Source of the DNA: Hydrogenophilales bacterium 16-64-46
GTDB lineage: Bacteria; Pseudomonadota; Gammaproteobacteria; Burkholderiales; Thiobacillaceae
NCBI GenBank assembly: GCA_002281775.1
Contig: NCGY01000003.1
Location: forward strand, 176,696-240,695
Length of the DNA stretch: 64,000 bases
Direction of reading: 5' to 3'
Below the pieces are notes generated by a model. The model saw only the letters and a list, made by a program, of their open reading frames with translations, was not told the DNA's origin and did no database searches. Numbering within the stretch: position 1 is the first letter of the stretch; every line of letters begins with the position of its first letter. Below are positions 19,265-26,657 of this stretch, piece by piece. Position numbers and translations under genes: made by a program.

Positions 19265-20062
19265 TTAGCTCCTGAGGGTGAATTCAATGGGGACGACGAC
19301 CCACGCCGGAACCGGCTTGCCGGCCTGGCGTGCCGGCTCGAATTTCCAGCTCGACTGGACCGTTTTCATGGCGACTTCGTCGAGGCGCGGGTAACCGCTG
19401 CTCTTGGCGATTTCGAGCCGGGCCACGCTGCCGTCCGGGCTGACCAGTATGTTCAGGCGCACGATGCCCTGTTCACCCAAACGTTTGGACAGCGCCGGGT
19501 AGGTCGGCTTGGGGTTGTTGAGGTAATCCGCCGGGCGCGGCGGCGTGTGCGGCGGAGGTGGGGGTGGCGGCGCAGGCTTGGGCGCTTCTGCCACCACAGG
19601 CGGCGCAGGTGGCGGCAGCACCTCGGGCACTGGCTCGGGCACCGGCACCGGTTTGGGTGCTTCGATGACAGGCTCCGGCGCAGGCTGGGCGCGCTCGGCC
19701 ACCAGCACCGGCGGGGGCGGCAAGGGCTTGACGACAGGCGTGGGCGGCGCGGAAATCGGTTCGGGTTTGGGCTGCGGCGGTTCTGGTTCCTGGACTTCGG
19801 GCACGATCATACTGACAGTGAGGGGCCGTGGCGACGTGACGGGCTCGGGCGTTTCAGGGGCAAGGAACAGCAGCGCCAGCAGCAGGGCGTGGATGCCGGC
19901 AACGCCTGCCAGCGATGCGCGCGACAGGCGGGAGGTATAGGCCAGCGTACCGGCCGTGAATGCGGGCGAGGCCGGATGGCCGGCTTGAAATTCGTGCGGT
20001 AAGGGCAGCGAGGACGTCATCCCGGGCAAATCCAGTTCGTTCAAGATGCGGGTTGGGTACAT
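19265..20062 (-). CDS. tonB: TonB energy transducer
   Basis: 265 aa. One N-terminal membrane helix (SLAGVAGIHALLLALLFL), a long Pro/Glu/Lys-rich spacer of about 110 residues spanning the periplasm, and the C-terminal domain with NPKPTYPALSKRLGEQG and the terminal VPIEFTLR strand. Start is uncertain: ATG at 20062 has AAGGA close by; ATG at 20020 is possible. Promoter carries a Fur box at 20147. First gene of the long iron block. Confidence 0.93.
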   Translation of the reverse strand: MYPTRILNELDLPGMTSSLPLPHEFQAGHPASPAFTAGTLAYTSRLSRASLAGVAGIHALLLALLFLAPETPEPVTSPRPLTVSMIVPEVQEPEPPQPKPEPISAPPTPVVKPLPPPPVLVAERAQPAPEPVIEAPKPVPVPEPVPEVLPPPAPPVVAEAPKPAPPPPPPPHTPPRPADYLNNPKPTYPALSKRLGEQGIVRLNILVSPDGSVARLEIAKSSGYPRLDEVAMKTVQSSWKFEPARQAGKPVPAWVVVPIEFTLRS

Positions 20063-20146
20063 GGTCCTTGGCTTGCATGGGCCTACTGGCGCAGGAAGAC
20101 CCATGCCGCTTGTTGCAGGCCATGTCAGCATTGGAACAATCCAGCG

Positions 20147-20165
20147 AATGATAATAATTCGCATT
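20147..20165 (-). promoter_or_regulatory. Fur box upstream of tonB
   Basis: AATGATAATAATTCGCATT, close to the 19-bp Fur consensus (left half TGATAAT perfect, right half 5/7), 85 bases before the tonB start. Predicts repression of the tonB-exbBD block by Fe-Fur. Confidence 0.7.
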
Positions 20166-20215
20166 ATATTTGTCAATCGATAAGTGCCGGCTCATGCTCG
20201 GGTGTTGCAAGAATG

Positions 20216-20563
20216 TTAAGGCGAGATGGTTCCAGCGATGCGCCATAGCACCCCGCTGGGGGCGGCGAGGGTGAAGTCGCGCAGGTTCCAAGGGCAAGCC
20301 GCCGGTGACTCAAAACGGCTTCGGTAGCGGTGCCCCAGGTCGTGCGTCCGGACGTGCCGCCGCCAGTTGTCCAGCCTCGCCATGCGCAAATGCATCATGC
20401 AGGTGTGGGCGTGGGTCTTGGCGTAAAAATCCTGGAGCATGAACGCACAGCCGACGATCTGAAAACGCGCCGGCTTGCCGCCTGCCCACACCCGCTCGAA
20501 GCCAAGTTCGAGGTAGAAGCGTTGCAACAGTTCGAAGTTGCGCGCGGGCAGAAAGCACAGCAA
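20216..20563 (-). CDS. VOC (glyoxalase-like) protein after haem receptor
   Basis: About 115 aa. One vicinal-oxygen-chelate repeat pair: LLCFLPARNFELLQRFYLEL, then FMLQDFYAKTHAHTCMMHLR and the closing WNLRDFTLAAPSGVLWRIAG. No ATG fits; I use a TTG at 20563, 30 bases after the receptor stop, so the start is uncertain. Probably co-transcribed with the haem receptor. Function unknown; VOC proteins range from lyases to binding proteins. Another VOC gene ends the hmu block at 30513. Confidence 0.6.
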   Translation of the reverse strand: MLCFLPARNFELLQRFYLELGFERVWAGGKPARFQIVGCAFMLQDFYAKTHAHTCMMHLRMARLDNWRRHVRTHDLGHRYRSRFESPAACPWNLRDFTLAAPSGVLWRIAGTISP

Positions 20564-20592
20564 GTCGAGTGCGGCGCGCGGCGGGGAGACGA

Positions 20593-22803
20593 TTATTTGA
20601 AATCGTAGCTGAAGTTGAGCGCAAAATTTCGGCCGGGCTGGGTGTAGCGATCTGCGCCGAATCCGGAATCGGCGATGTGGGCCGGATCCCTGACGGGTAC
20701 GTCTGCCCATTGGGCGTACTTCACGTCGAACACGTTCAGCACGCCGAGCGACACGCGGCCAGTTTTGGCGAACTGCCAGTGGGTGCGCAGGTCGAGCACG
20801 GCGTAACCCTTGGACAGGAACTGGCGCAGGATGTCGCCGCTGTCCTCGTTGCGGCGCGCGTCTTCTTCGCCCTTGGCGTCGGCTATCGTCAGTGCGCTTT
20901 CGACTTCCCAGTCGCCCCATTGCCAAACCAGGCCCAGCACCGCGTTCAAGGGGTTCACGCTGTCGATGGGGTTGCCGGTGTCGTCACGTCCGCGCGCGTA
21001 GGCGAGGCTGCCGCGCACGCGCCAATTCGGCGCGAGCTGCTGCGAAAACCCGGCTTCGAGGCCGTAGATGCGTACCTTGTCCAGGTTACGGGGCTGGAAG
21101 GTTTGCAGTCCACCCGGGTCGCACAGGGGGTCGCCGGGACATTCCAGTTCCTCATTCTCGATGAAGTTTTCGTAATGGGTATCGAATGCCGTGATGCTCC
21201 ACCAGCCCCTGGTATGGGTGCGGCGCAGGCTTAGTTCCGGTCCCTGCGAGTATTCCGGCTCAAGGTCTGGATTGGGCAGCGTCGTGTAGCCGTGAGCTGG
21301 GTTGGAAAAGCCGAAATTCACGTCGTCGTAGGGGGGGGCACGGAAGCCCCAGGCGTATTGCGCCTTGAGTTCGTAATGACTGGCGAAGCGCCACACCGCA
21401 CCGAGTTTGGGGGTGAAGGCGTCGGTGGAAACCGGGTGGGGTTCGTCTTTTTGTTCGCCCGGTGGCCGGTGCTGTCCGAGGTAGATGGCGTCCGCATCAG
21501 GGTCGAGCTTATAGCGGTCGTAGCGTACTCCGAGAATCGCCGACCATTGCTCGGACAGCAGCCAGGTGTCCTGCGCGAACAATGCAATCTCGTCCATCGT
21601 TGACGGCGGGAAATCCCTGTCCGGATAAAGCACGCCGGAGATGACCGGCGTGTAAGTACCGGTGGCTATGTCGAACTCGTAGCCATCACGCAGCTGGATG
21701 GTTTCCCTGCGGCTGATGTCCAGCCCCCATTGCAGGGTATGTGCGCCTTTCCACTCGAACACCGAATTGACGGTCGCCTTGAGGCCGACGATATCCTGGT
21801 CAACCTCGAAGTGGCGGTAGACCTGCGAGATGGGCTCGCGATCGTCCAGAGTGTCTTGCTCCGTGCGGCTGGTCTGCCCGTAGAGTTTGAGGTCGAGCGT
21901 GCCGATAGGCAGGCCGGCGATACGCTGGTCAAGGCTGATGCGTTGACGCCGGTAGCGGTCGTCAGCGGTGGCGTCCTTGGTCAACCCGCGCACGATGGAA
22001 AGCACGTGCGTGTCGATGTCACGTGCGTAGCCTTCGAGTGTGAGCACGGTGCGCAGGTCGGCATTGGGGGTGAGCGCCACCTTGAGCAGGCCGGATACCA
22101 GATCGTCGTCCTGCGGGTTGGCCGCGGTGCGCTCTACGCCGATGATATCGAGATCGCCCCGGTTTTCCGTCTCGGTGCCCTTGCGGCGCACGCCGCGCAA
22201 CAGGAGCTTGAGCGCGTCGTTGCCGGCCGCCAGCGTGGGGATCAGTGCGCTGGAGTCGTTGGCACTGTTGTACTGGGTTTCGATTCCGCCCGCGATCGTG
22301 CGACTGTCACCCAGCCAGTCCTCAGGTTCGGGCGTGATGTAGGCAACTGCCCCACCCAGGGCACCGGAGCCATAGAGCGCAGAAGCACTGCCGCGCTGGA
22401 TGTCGATCTTCTTGAGCAGGGTGAGGTCGACCATGTTGCGGCCTGCGTTCGAGAAGCCGCCAATCTTGAATTCGTCGGGGAGGCGCACGCCGTCGATCTG
22501 CATGGCCACACGGTTGCCGTCCACGCCGCGGATGTTGAAACCGGCGAGACCAAAACGGGAGGGGTTGTTGCTGACGGATACGCCGGGTTCGTAGCGAACT
22601 GCGTCCTTGATGCTCACGGCCATGTCACGGCTGAGCTGTTCGGCGGTGATCGATGTGACGGTTGCGGTTTCGTCGCTGTCTGTGTCGGGGGCCTCGGCCT
22701 CCACCGAAACCGTGCCCAGCACGGTTTCGGCAGCCGCCGGGAAGCACAGGCCGTGGCCACTGAAGGCCACGGCCAGAGCCAGCGCCAGGGGTTGGCGGGT
22801 CAT
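20593..22803 (-). CDS. TonB-dependent haem/haemoglobin receptor
   Basis: 736 aa. Signal peptide, a plug domain (TVTSITAEQLSRDMAVSIKD as TonB-box region, NIRGVDGNRVAMQIDGVR, RGSASALYGSGALGG), then a 22-strand barrel ending in the aromatic FSYDFK. The extracellular haem motifs FRAP (in GFRAPPYDD) and NPDL flank a histidine (NPAHGYTTLPNPDL), as in HemR/HmuR-type receptors. Its start overlaps the PEP-CTERM gene stop as ATGA. Fur box lies upstream at 23791. Gene symbol withheld because hmuR, hutA and hemR are all in use. Confidence 0.93.
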   Translation of the reverse strand: MTRQPLALALAVAFSGHGLCFPAAAETVLGTVSVEAEAPDTDSDETATVTSITAEQLSRDMAVSIKDAVRYEPGVSVSNNPSRFGLAGFNIRGVDGNRVAMQIDGVRLPDEFKIGGFSNAGRNMVDLTLLKKIDIQRGSASALYGSGALGGAVAYITPEPEDWLGDSRTIAGGIETQYNSANDSSALIPTLAAGNDALKLLLRGVRRKGTETENRGDLDIIGVERTAANPQDDDLVSGLLKVALTPNADLRTVLTLEGYARDIDTHVLSIVRGLTKDATADDRYRRQRISLDQRIAGLPIGTLDLKLYGQTSRTEQDTLDDREPISQVYRHFEVDQDIVGLKATVNSVFEWKGAHTLQWGLDISRRETIQLRDGYEFDIATGTYTPVISGVLYPDRDFPPSTMDEIALFAQDTWLLSEQWSAILGVRYDRYKLDPDADAIYLGQHRPPGEQKDEPHPVSTDAFTPKLGAVWRFASHYELKAQYAWGFRAPPYDDVNFGFSNPAHGYTTLPNPDLEPEYSQGPELSLRRTHTRGWWSITAFDTHYENFIENEELECPGDPLCDPGGLQTFQPRNLDKVRIYGLEAGFSQQLAPNWRVRGSLAYARGRDDTGNPIDSVNPLNAVLGLVWQWGDWEVESALTIADAKGEEDARRNEDSGDILRQFLSKGYAVLDLRTHWQFAKTGRVSLGVLNVFDVKYAQWADVPVRDPAHIADSGFGADRYTQPGRNFALNFSYDFK

Positions 22804-23528
22804 GCCGCCGTATGGGCGTTCTTGTTGCGGCGACGCACCTGCCAGCCGACCAGCCCTATGCCCGCAAGCAGCATGGCGTAGGTTTCAGGTTCTGGCACCG
22901 GCGCGGCGGCGATGTCGACAACGACCTGGGCAAGGCTCATGTGGGCCCCGCTCGAGAAGTCGAAGACATAGCTGGTCGGCGCGCTGGCCAAATCCCAGTA
23001 GAACAGATACTGGGTGAGCACGACATCGCCAAATGAGGAGGGATAGCTGTCATCGACATAGGTGATGCTGGTCACCGTGGGCATGAGGCTATTGAGCATC
23101 ACGCTGTCGAGGTCGAGTTCGGTACCCCAGCCTTCGATCTGCAGCACGGCACGCACGCCGCCATCAATGTCTGCACCCACGATGCTGGTCTGGTAAATCT
23201 CGGGGCCGCTGAAGTTGTAGGGGTTGCCCGTGCTGGCCGGGAAGGTGCCAGAATTCCAGCTAATGAAAGCGTCGGTGGTACCAGACGAGCCGGTGGTTGG
23301 TGCGGCGGTGCGATCAATGGTCGTGCCATAGGAGCTGTCGGTGAACGTATCCCATTCGGCATAGATCGTGCCGGCGTCACCGCGCATCCAGCCTCCCCAG
23401 CTGGCTTCGCTGGGGGTGTCGAAGCCAAGACCGGCTGCATACGGGTCGGGGCCGTTGAGGCCATCGGCGAAGGCCGGGGCGGCGGCGAGGGTGCAGACTG
23501 CGGCCAGGGTTGCGAGTTTGAATTTCAT
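22800..23528 (-). CDS. PEP-CTERM surface protein of haem receptor operon
   Basis: 242 aa. Signal peptide (LATLAAVCTLAAAPAFA), a beta-rich body with no match I recognise, and a C-terminal exosortase sorting signal: VPEPETYAMLLAGIGLVGW then the basic QVRRRNK. Cleavage and anchoring by an EpsH-type exosortase elsewhere in the genome is expected. Overlaps the haem receptor start by four bases, so the two are co-translated; a haem or haemoprotein capture role at the cell surface is an inference from this coupling. Ribosome site AAAGGGAAA precedes the ATG. Confidence 0.85.
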   Translation of the reverse strand: MKFKLATLAAVCTLAAAPAFADGLNGPDPYAAGLGFDTPSEASWGGWMRGDAGTIYAEWDTFTDSSYGTTIDRTAAPTTGSSGTTDAFISWNSGTFPASTGNPYNFSGPEIYQTSIVGADIDGGVRAVLQIEGWGTELDLDSVMLNSLMPTVTSITYVDDSYPSSFGDVVLTQYLFYWDLASAPTSYVFDFSSGAHMSLAQVVVDIAAAPVPEPETYAMLLAGIGLVGWQVRRRNKNAHTAA

Positions 23529-23583
23529 GATGTTTCCCTTTGTAGTGAGTTGAACAACCAACATGCGCCCATGCGGGCAAGGC

Positions 23584-23613
23584 GGCTGGCTGGTCGCGTC
23601 GACTGGCTGGCGG
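23584..23613 (-). promoter_or_regulatory. Paired CTGGCTGG repeats upstream of PEP-CTERM/haem receptor
   Basis: CTGGCTGG at 23586-23593 and 23603-23610, 17 bp apart, separated by the small palindrome GTCGcGTCGAC. Lies 58-82 bases before the ATG and about 180 bases downstream of the Fur box. Confidence 0.45.
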
Positions 23614-23978
23614 GCAATCAATCAAGGTCGGACGAGAGAGGTTGTCCGGAGGGTAACTGGCTTATCCCGTGGGATTGGCTGACAGCTGGGCTGGCGCTTC
23701 GGAATCGAAGCAGGCTGGCGTGACCGATGGGTCGGTTCGCTTCGAAAGTCGATGCGACCATCGAAATCAGAACAAAATAATCTTCTTATTAATGATAACG
23801 ATTGTCAATATCGTTTATCTGGGGTGAGGCAGTTCGTCGACTGCGGTGCTTGCCTGTGATGCGTTCGCCGCACAGGTCGCATTCATCCATGGCTTGGCGT
23901 ATCCTCACACAGCGCTGAAGCAATACAGAATCAGGCTGCGTAACGCACATGGCGCAGCCCTCACCCTACAGGATTGCC
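23614..23978. other. Intergenic region between divergent haem and unknown operons
   Basis: No gene. Contains the Fur box at 23791-23809, further GGCTGGC half repeats near 23690 and 23713, and a small hairpin GCTTCG-GAAT-CGAAGC at 23696-23711. The plus-strand side (23810-23978) holds nothing I can name apart from the AGGA ribosome site before 23979. Confidence 0.5.
23791..23809 (-). promoter_or_regulatory. Fur box of haem receptor operon
   Basis: AATGATAACGATTGTCAAT; the 7-1-7 core TGATAAC-G-ATTGTCA differs from the consensus at two positions. Sits 263 bases before the PEP-CTERM start, implying a long leader that contains the CTGGCTGG pair. Confidence 0.75.
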
Positions 23979-24269
23979 ATGCTTGATATGCAGGATTCAC
24001 GTGCCACCGCCCGCATCGAATCAGACGTGCAGATGCTGAACACCTATCTGGCCGGGCCGGACATTGCCCCCCTGATTGTGGCGATGGAAGCGCTGGCCCG
24101 GGCACCGCGCGATGCCACGCTGCGCGCCGATGTCGAGGCGGCTTTTTCCGGCCTCGGCATCCAGCAGGGTGCGGTACTGACCTACGCGCCCTACCTTGCC
24201 GAGCTGTTTGCTGCTGACCTGTTCAACAACGCGCCTGAGCCCGCGCCCGTATCCGACCGCGAATCATGA
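23979..24269 (+). CDS. Uncharacterised protein, 96 aa
   Basis: Helical protein with no family I recognise. Features seen: MLNTYLAGPDIAPLIVAMEALA and GIQQGAVLTYAPYLAELFAADLF, both amphipathic. I start at the ATG at 23979 because AGGA lies eight bases upstream; a longer frame begins at 23949. Its stop overlaps the start of the next gene (ATGA), so the two form a unit. No membrane segment or metal motif. Divergent from the haem receptor operon. Confidence 0.6.
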   Translation: MLDMQDSRATARIESDVQMLNTYLAGPDIAPLIVAMEALARAPRDATLRADVEAAFSGLGIQQGAVLTYAPYLAELFAADLFNNAPEPAPVSDRES

Positions 24270-25117
24270 TCCGTGCCTATTCCCAGCGGCTGCTTCCGCC
24301 TTATTCCGGACAGGTCCAGATTGCCGAGTCGGCGCGCGCGCGCGTGGTGAGCATGGACCGTGAAATCTGGGAGGTGCATTACCGTCGCGATGAAACCAGT
24401 TTCTCGCGGGCGACCTGGTTCAAGCAAGCCAACCTGGCCGAGATCGTGGCGACCGGCACGCTGGAGGGCGAGGTTCTGGACGACAGAATCCATGAACTTG
24501 CCGTTTTTCTCAGCACGGCGACGCTGCCTTTCCCCGCCGCGGACGGCTTTGAATACTGGCTGCTCGACGCGGCAGACGAATCACCGCTTGCCCTGATATT
24601 CAGTTGCATCGAGGGCGAGCACATGGCGCGTTTTCCCGCGCACACCGAATGGACTGCGCTGCCTTCGGCGGCGATGCGCATCGAACTGAGTCCCGAAGAA
24701 AAGGGGCGTGGTGAAACACCGGTGAACCACAGGCTGGAGCGGCTGGTGGCCGAGCGCGCCGGGAGAAAGCCCCGGGCCCGCTGGTTTCATCGCCGCCCCA
24801 GCGAGCCGGACAGTTTCCCTCCCTTCATGGTGCGGGAGGACTGGCCGGATGCCCGGCAAAATGAACTCTGCCAGCGCTATATCCATCGCCAGGCGTCGCG
24901 CTTGCTGATGTTGCATGGTCTGGAGCGGGCAGACCGGCTGCGGCTCGAGCAAGCTGCCCAGGCCCAGGCGCTGGAGGTGCTGCGCTTCCACGCGCTCTAC
25001 CCCGAGGTGGCCGACGAGGCGCTGATGCGTGCCATCCTTGTCGAGGCGCGCATGCGCGTTGCCGCCGGAGAACTGGATGGCCGGGTAAACCGGCGCGAAG
25101 GGGTGCTTTATCTATAG
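24266..25117 (+). CDS. Uncharacterised protein, 283 aa
   Basis: No recognised family. The first half (WEVHYRRDETSFSRATWFK and neighbouring strands) looks like a mixed alpha/beta domain; after a charged linker (PVNHRLERLVAERAGRKPRA) the second half is helical and Ala/Leu/Arg-rich. Soluble, no signal peptide. Translationally coupled to the 96-aa gene upstream. Codon use is like its neighbours, so it is probably an old resident of the lineage rather than a recent arrival. Confidence 0.6.
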   Translation: MIRAYSQRLLPPYSGQVQIAESARARVVSMDREIWEVHYRRDETSFSRATWFKQANLAEIVATGTLEGEVLDDRIHELAVFLSTATLPFPAADGFEYWLLDAADESPLALIFSCIEGEHMARFPAHTEWTALPSAAMRIELSPEEKGRGETPVNHRLERLVAERAGRKPRARWFHRRPSEPDSFPPFMVREDWPDARQNELCQRYIHRQASRLLMLHGLERADRLRLEQAAQAQALEVLRFHALYPEVADEALMRAILVEARMRVAAGELDGRVNRREGVLYL

Positions 25118-25300
25118 GGGCGGTTTATACAAGCGGCCATACATTTAATCCATGTTTCCGAGCAGGAAATGGTATGCTTTATCAGATACATCAGCAGATA
25201 ATCTGCATGAAGGTTTGACCTCGAAATGCCGGCCGAATGGGAGAGGACGGCGTTTCATCTGATCTGTGACTCCCCCGATACTGATACGTAGAGGAAGACC

Positions 25301-25462
25301 ATGAGTGATGCACCGAAAGTCCGCCCCAAAGTCCCCGAAGGCAAAAGCCGTTTTCTGACCACCCGTCAAAAAGCGCCGAACGAGAAGGGCTACGTGGGTT
25401 ACGAAACCACCTGGGAACCGTTCCAGAAAGAAAAGCCTTACGTCACGCCCAAGCGTCCCTGA
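25301..25462 (+). CDS. Small basic protein, 53 aa
   Basis: MSDAPKVRPKVPEGKSRFLT begins a lysine- and proline-rich chain ending in KPYVTPKRP. It has a clear ribosome site (GAGGAAG, AGGA seven bases before ATG) and is followed at 33 bases by a strong terminator, which together argue for a real gene. No membrane helix; unknown family. Likely a soluble, nucleic-acid- or ribosome-interacting small protein, but that is a guess from charge alone. Confidence 0.55.
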   Translation: MSDAPKVRPKVPEGKSRFLTTRQKAPNEKGYVGYETTWEPFQKEKPYVTPKRP

Positions 25463-25494
25463 TCAGGTGGCTCCCTGAGTCGATCAGGGGCCAC

Positions 25495-25523
25495 AAAAAA
25501 CGCGCCTTACGGCGCGTTTTTTT
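25495..25523 (+). terminator. Bidirectional terminator between small gene and slyD
   Basis: Stem CGCGCC-TTAC-GGCGCG with A6 before and T7 after, usable from both strands. An additional hairpin TCCCTGA/TCAGGGG lies just before it (25472-25490). Confidence 0.85.
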
Positions 25524-25564
25524 ATGCTTGCCAGGCGTTTCGCCCAGATGTGCGGATGGCGGTT

Positions 25565-26083
25565 TCAGATCGGCACAGCGCCCTTGGGCAGGTCGGGGGT
25601 CTGCTCGATCGGGCCGCCCAATTCCATTTCCTGTTCGGTTGCGTCGCGCACCAGCAGGATTTGCAGCTTGAACACCACTTCGCGACCGCACAGGGGATTG
25701 TTGCCGTCGATGACGATGGTGTCGCCACCGATGCGCGTGACATAGAAGGTCTTGGTCTGCCCTGCATCGTTTTCCATCAGGATGGCGGTGCCGAGTTCCC
25801 GGTATTCCTCGGGCACATTCTCGACGTTCTCGACGATGACCAGGGATTCGTCGCGCGGGCCGTAGAGCTTGGTGCAGTCGATGGGGACTTCGATGGTGTC
25901 GCCGGCAGCCTGGCCCGCCAGGGCACGCATGACATCGGGTGCAAGAATTTCGTTGACGCCGTGGACGTAGCCCAGGGGAAACTCGACTTCGGTGAGTACG
26001 CTGTCGGTTCTCAGGTCGATGACCTGGTATTTCAGTTCGACGTATTTGCCGTCGGTGATGATGTCTTTGATGATTTCAGTCAT
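25565..26083 (-). CDS. slyD: SlyD-like FKBP-type prolyl isomerase
   Basis: 172 aa. FKBP core with the chaperone-like insert-in-flap arrangement: VELKYQVIDLRTDSVLTEVE, GYVHGVNEILAPDVMRALAG, then the IF domain (YRELGTAILMENDAGQTKTF) and VIDGNNPLCGREVVFKLQIL. Unlike E. coli SlyD it lacks a long histidine-rich metal tail. Start at 26083 fixes the conserved N-terminus. Lies 38 bases after the unknown gene at 26122 on the same strand. Confidence 0.88.
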   Translation of the reverse strand: MTEIIKDIITDGKYVELKYQVIDLRTDSVLTEVEFPLGYVHGVNEILAPDVMRALAGQAAGDTIEVPIDCTKLYGPRDESLVIVENVENVPEEYRELGTAILMENDAGQTKTFYVTRIGGDTIVIDGNNPLCGREVVFKLQILLVRDATEQEMELGGPIEQTPDLPKGAVPI

Positions 26084-26121
26084 GGTCGTCAGAGGGCAGC
26101 GGGAGTTACGCGGGTGGACTG

Positions 26122-26517
26122 TCAGAAAACCGAGGCACCGAAAATGCGGACCTCGCCCTTTTCGTAGCCCAATACCATCCGGCCCAGCCATTCGCCTTCG
26201 CGTTTTGTGCTACGCACGCGGTATAGGCAGGTGACATGCTGGCCACGCCGGATGAAGCCCAGAAAGTCATATTCCTTCTTGAGGTTGCGGGTGAGTTCGC
26301 TGTTGGCGAACTGTTTGCCCATTTCCACCTCGTTCAGGCCGAAGAGCAGGTTGTAGGAAAACTTGCGGACGAATTTGCCGTACTGGCCCTTGTTGGAGTA
26401 TTCGATCAGCTCGTCCCACATCGGGTGGGCAATCGCGGCGAGCTCTTCGTCACTGTGATCGATGATGTTCTTCAGGTCGATATCGGCCTGTTCGGTGGGG
26501 GCGTCTACTGTGGTCAT
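26122..26517 (-). CDS. Uncharacterised conserved protein, 131 aa
   Basis: Soluble alpha+beta protein with an acidic N-terminus (ADIDLKNIIDHSDEELAAIA) and a C-terminal half rich in strands (FLGFIRRGQHVTCLYRVRST, WLGRMVLGYEKGEVRIFG) reminiscent of NTF2/SnoaL-like cups. I cannot name the family. It lies between aprA and slyD on the same strand but is separated from aprA by a terminator, so co-regulation with sulfur oxidation is not shown. Confidence 0.65.
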   Translation of the reverse strand: MTTVDAPTEQADIDLKNIIDHSDEELAAIAHPMWDELIEYSNKGQYGKFVRKFSYNLLFGLNEVEMGKQFANSELTRNLKKEYDFLGFIRRGQHVTCLYRVRSTKREGEWLGRMVLGYEKGEVRIFGASVF

Positions 26518-26606
26518 GGCTGTCTGCGCAAAAATTTAAGGATACTCGCTATGCGAAAAAAAAGACCAACTCGCGTTGATCCTTGAGCGTTGCGTTCCGG
26601 AGTTGG

Positions 26607-26630
26607 AAATCCCCGCTCACGCGGGGATTT
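26607..26630 (-). terminator. Terminator of the apr operon
   Basis: Ten-bp perfect stem AAATCCCCGC/GCGGGGATTT with a 4-base loop, 28 bases beyond the aprA stop. Confidence 0.7.
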
Positions 26631-26657
26631 CTTCGTGCGGTCCAGCGTGAGGCCGGG

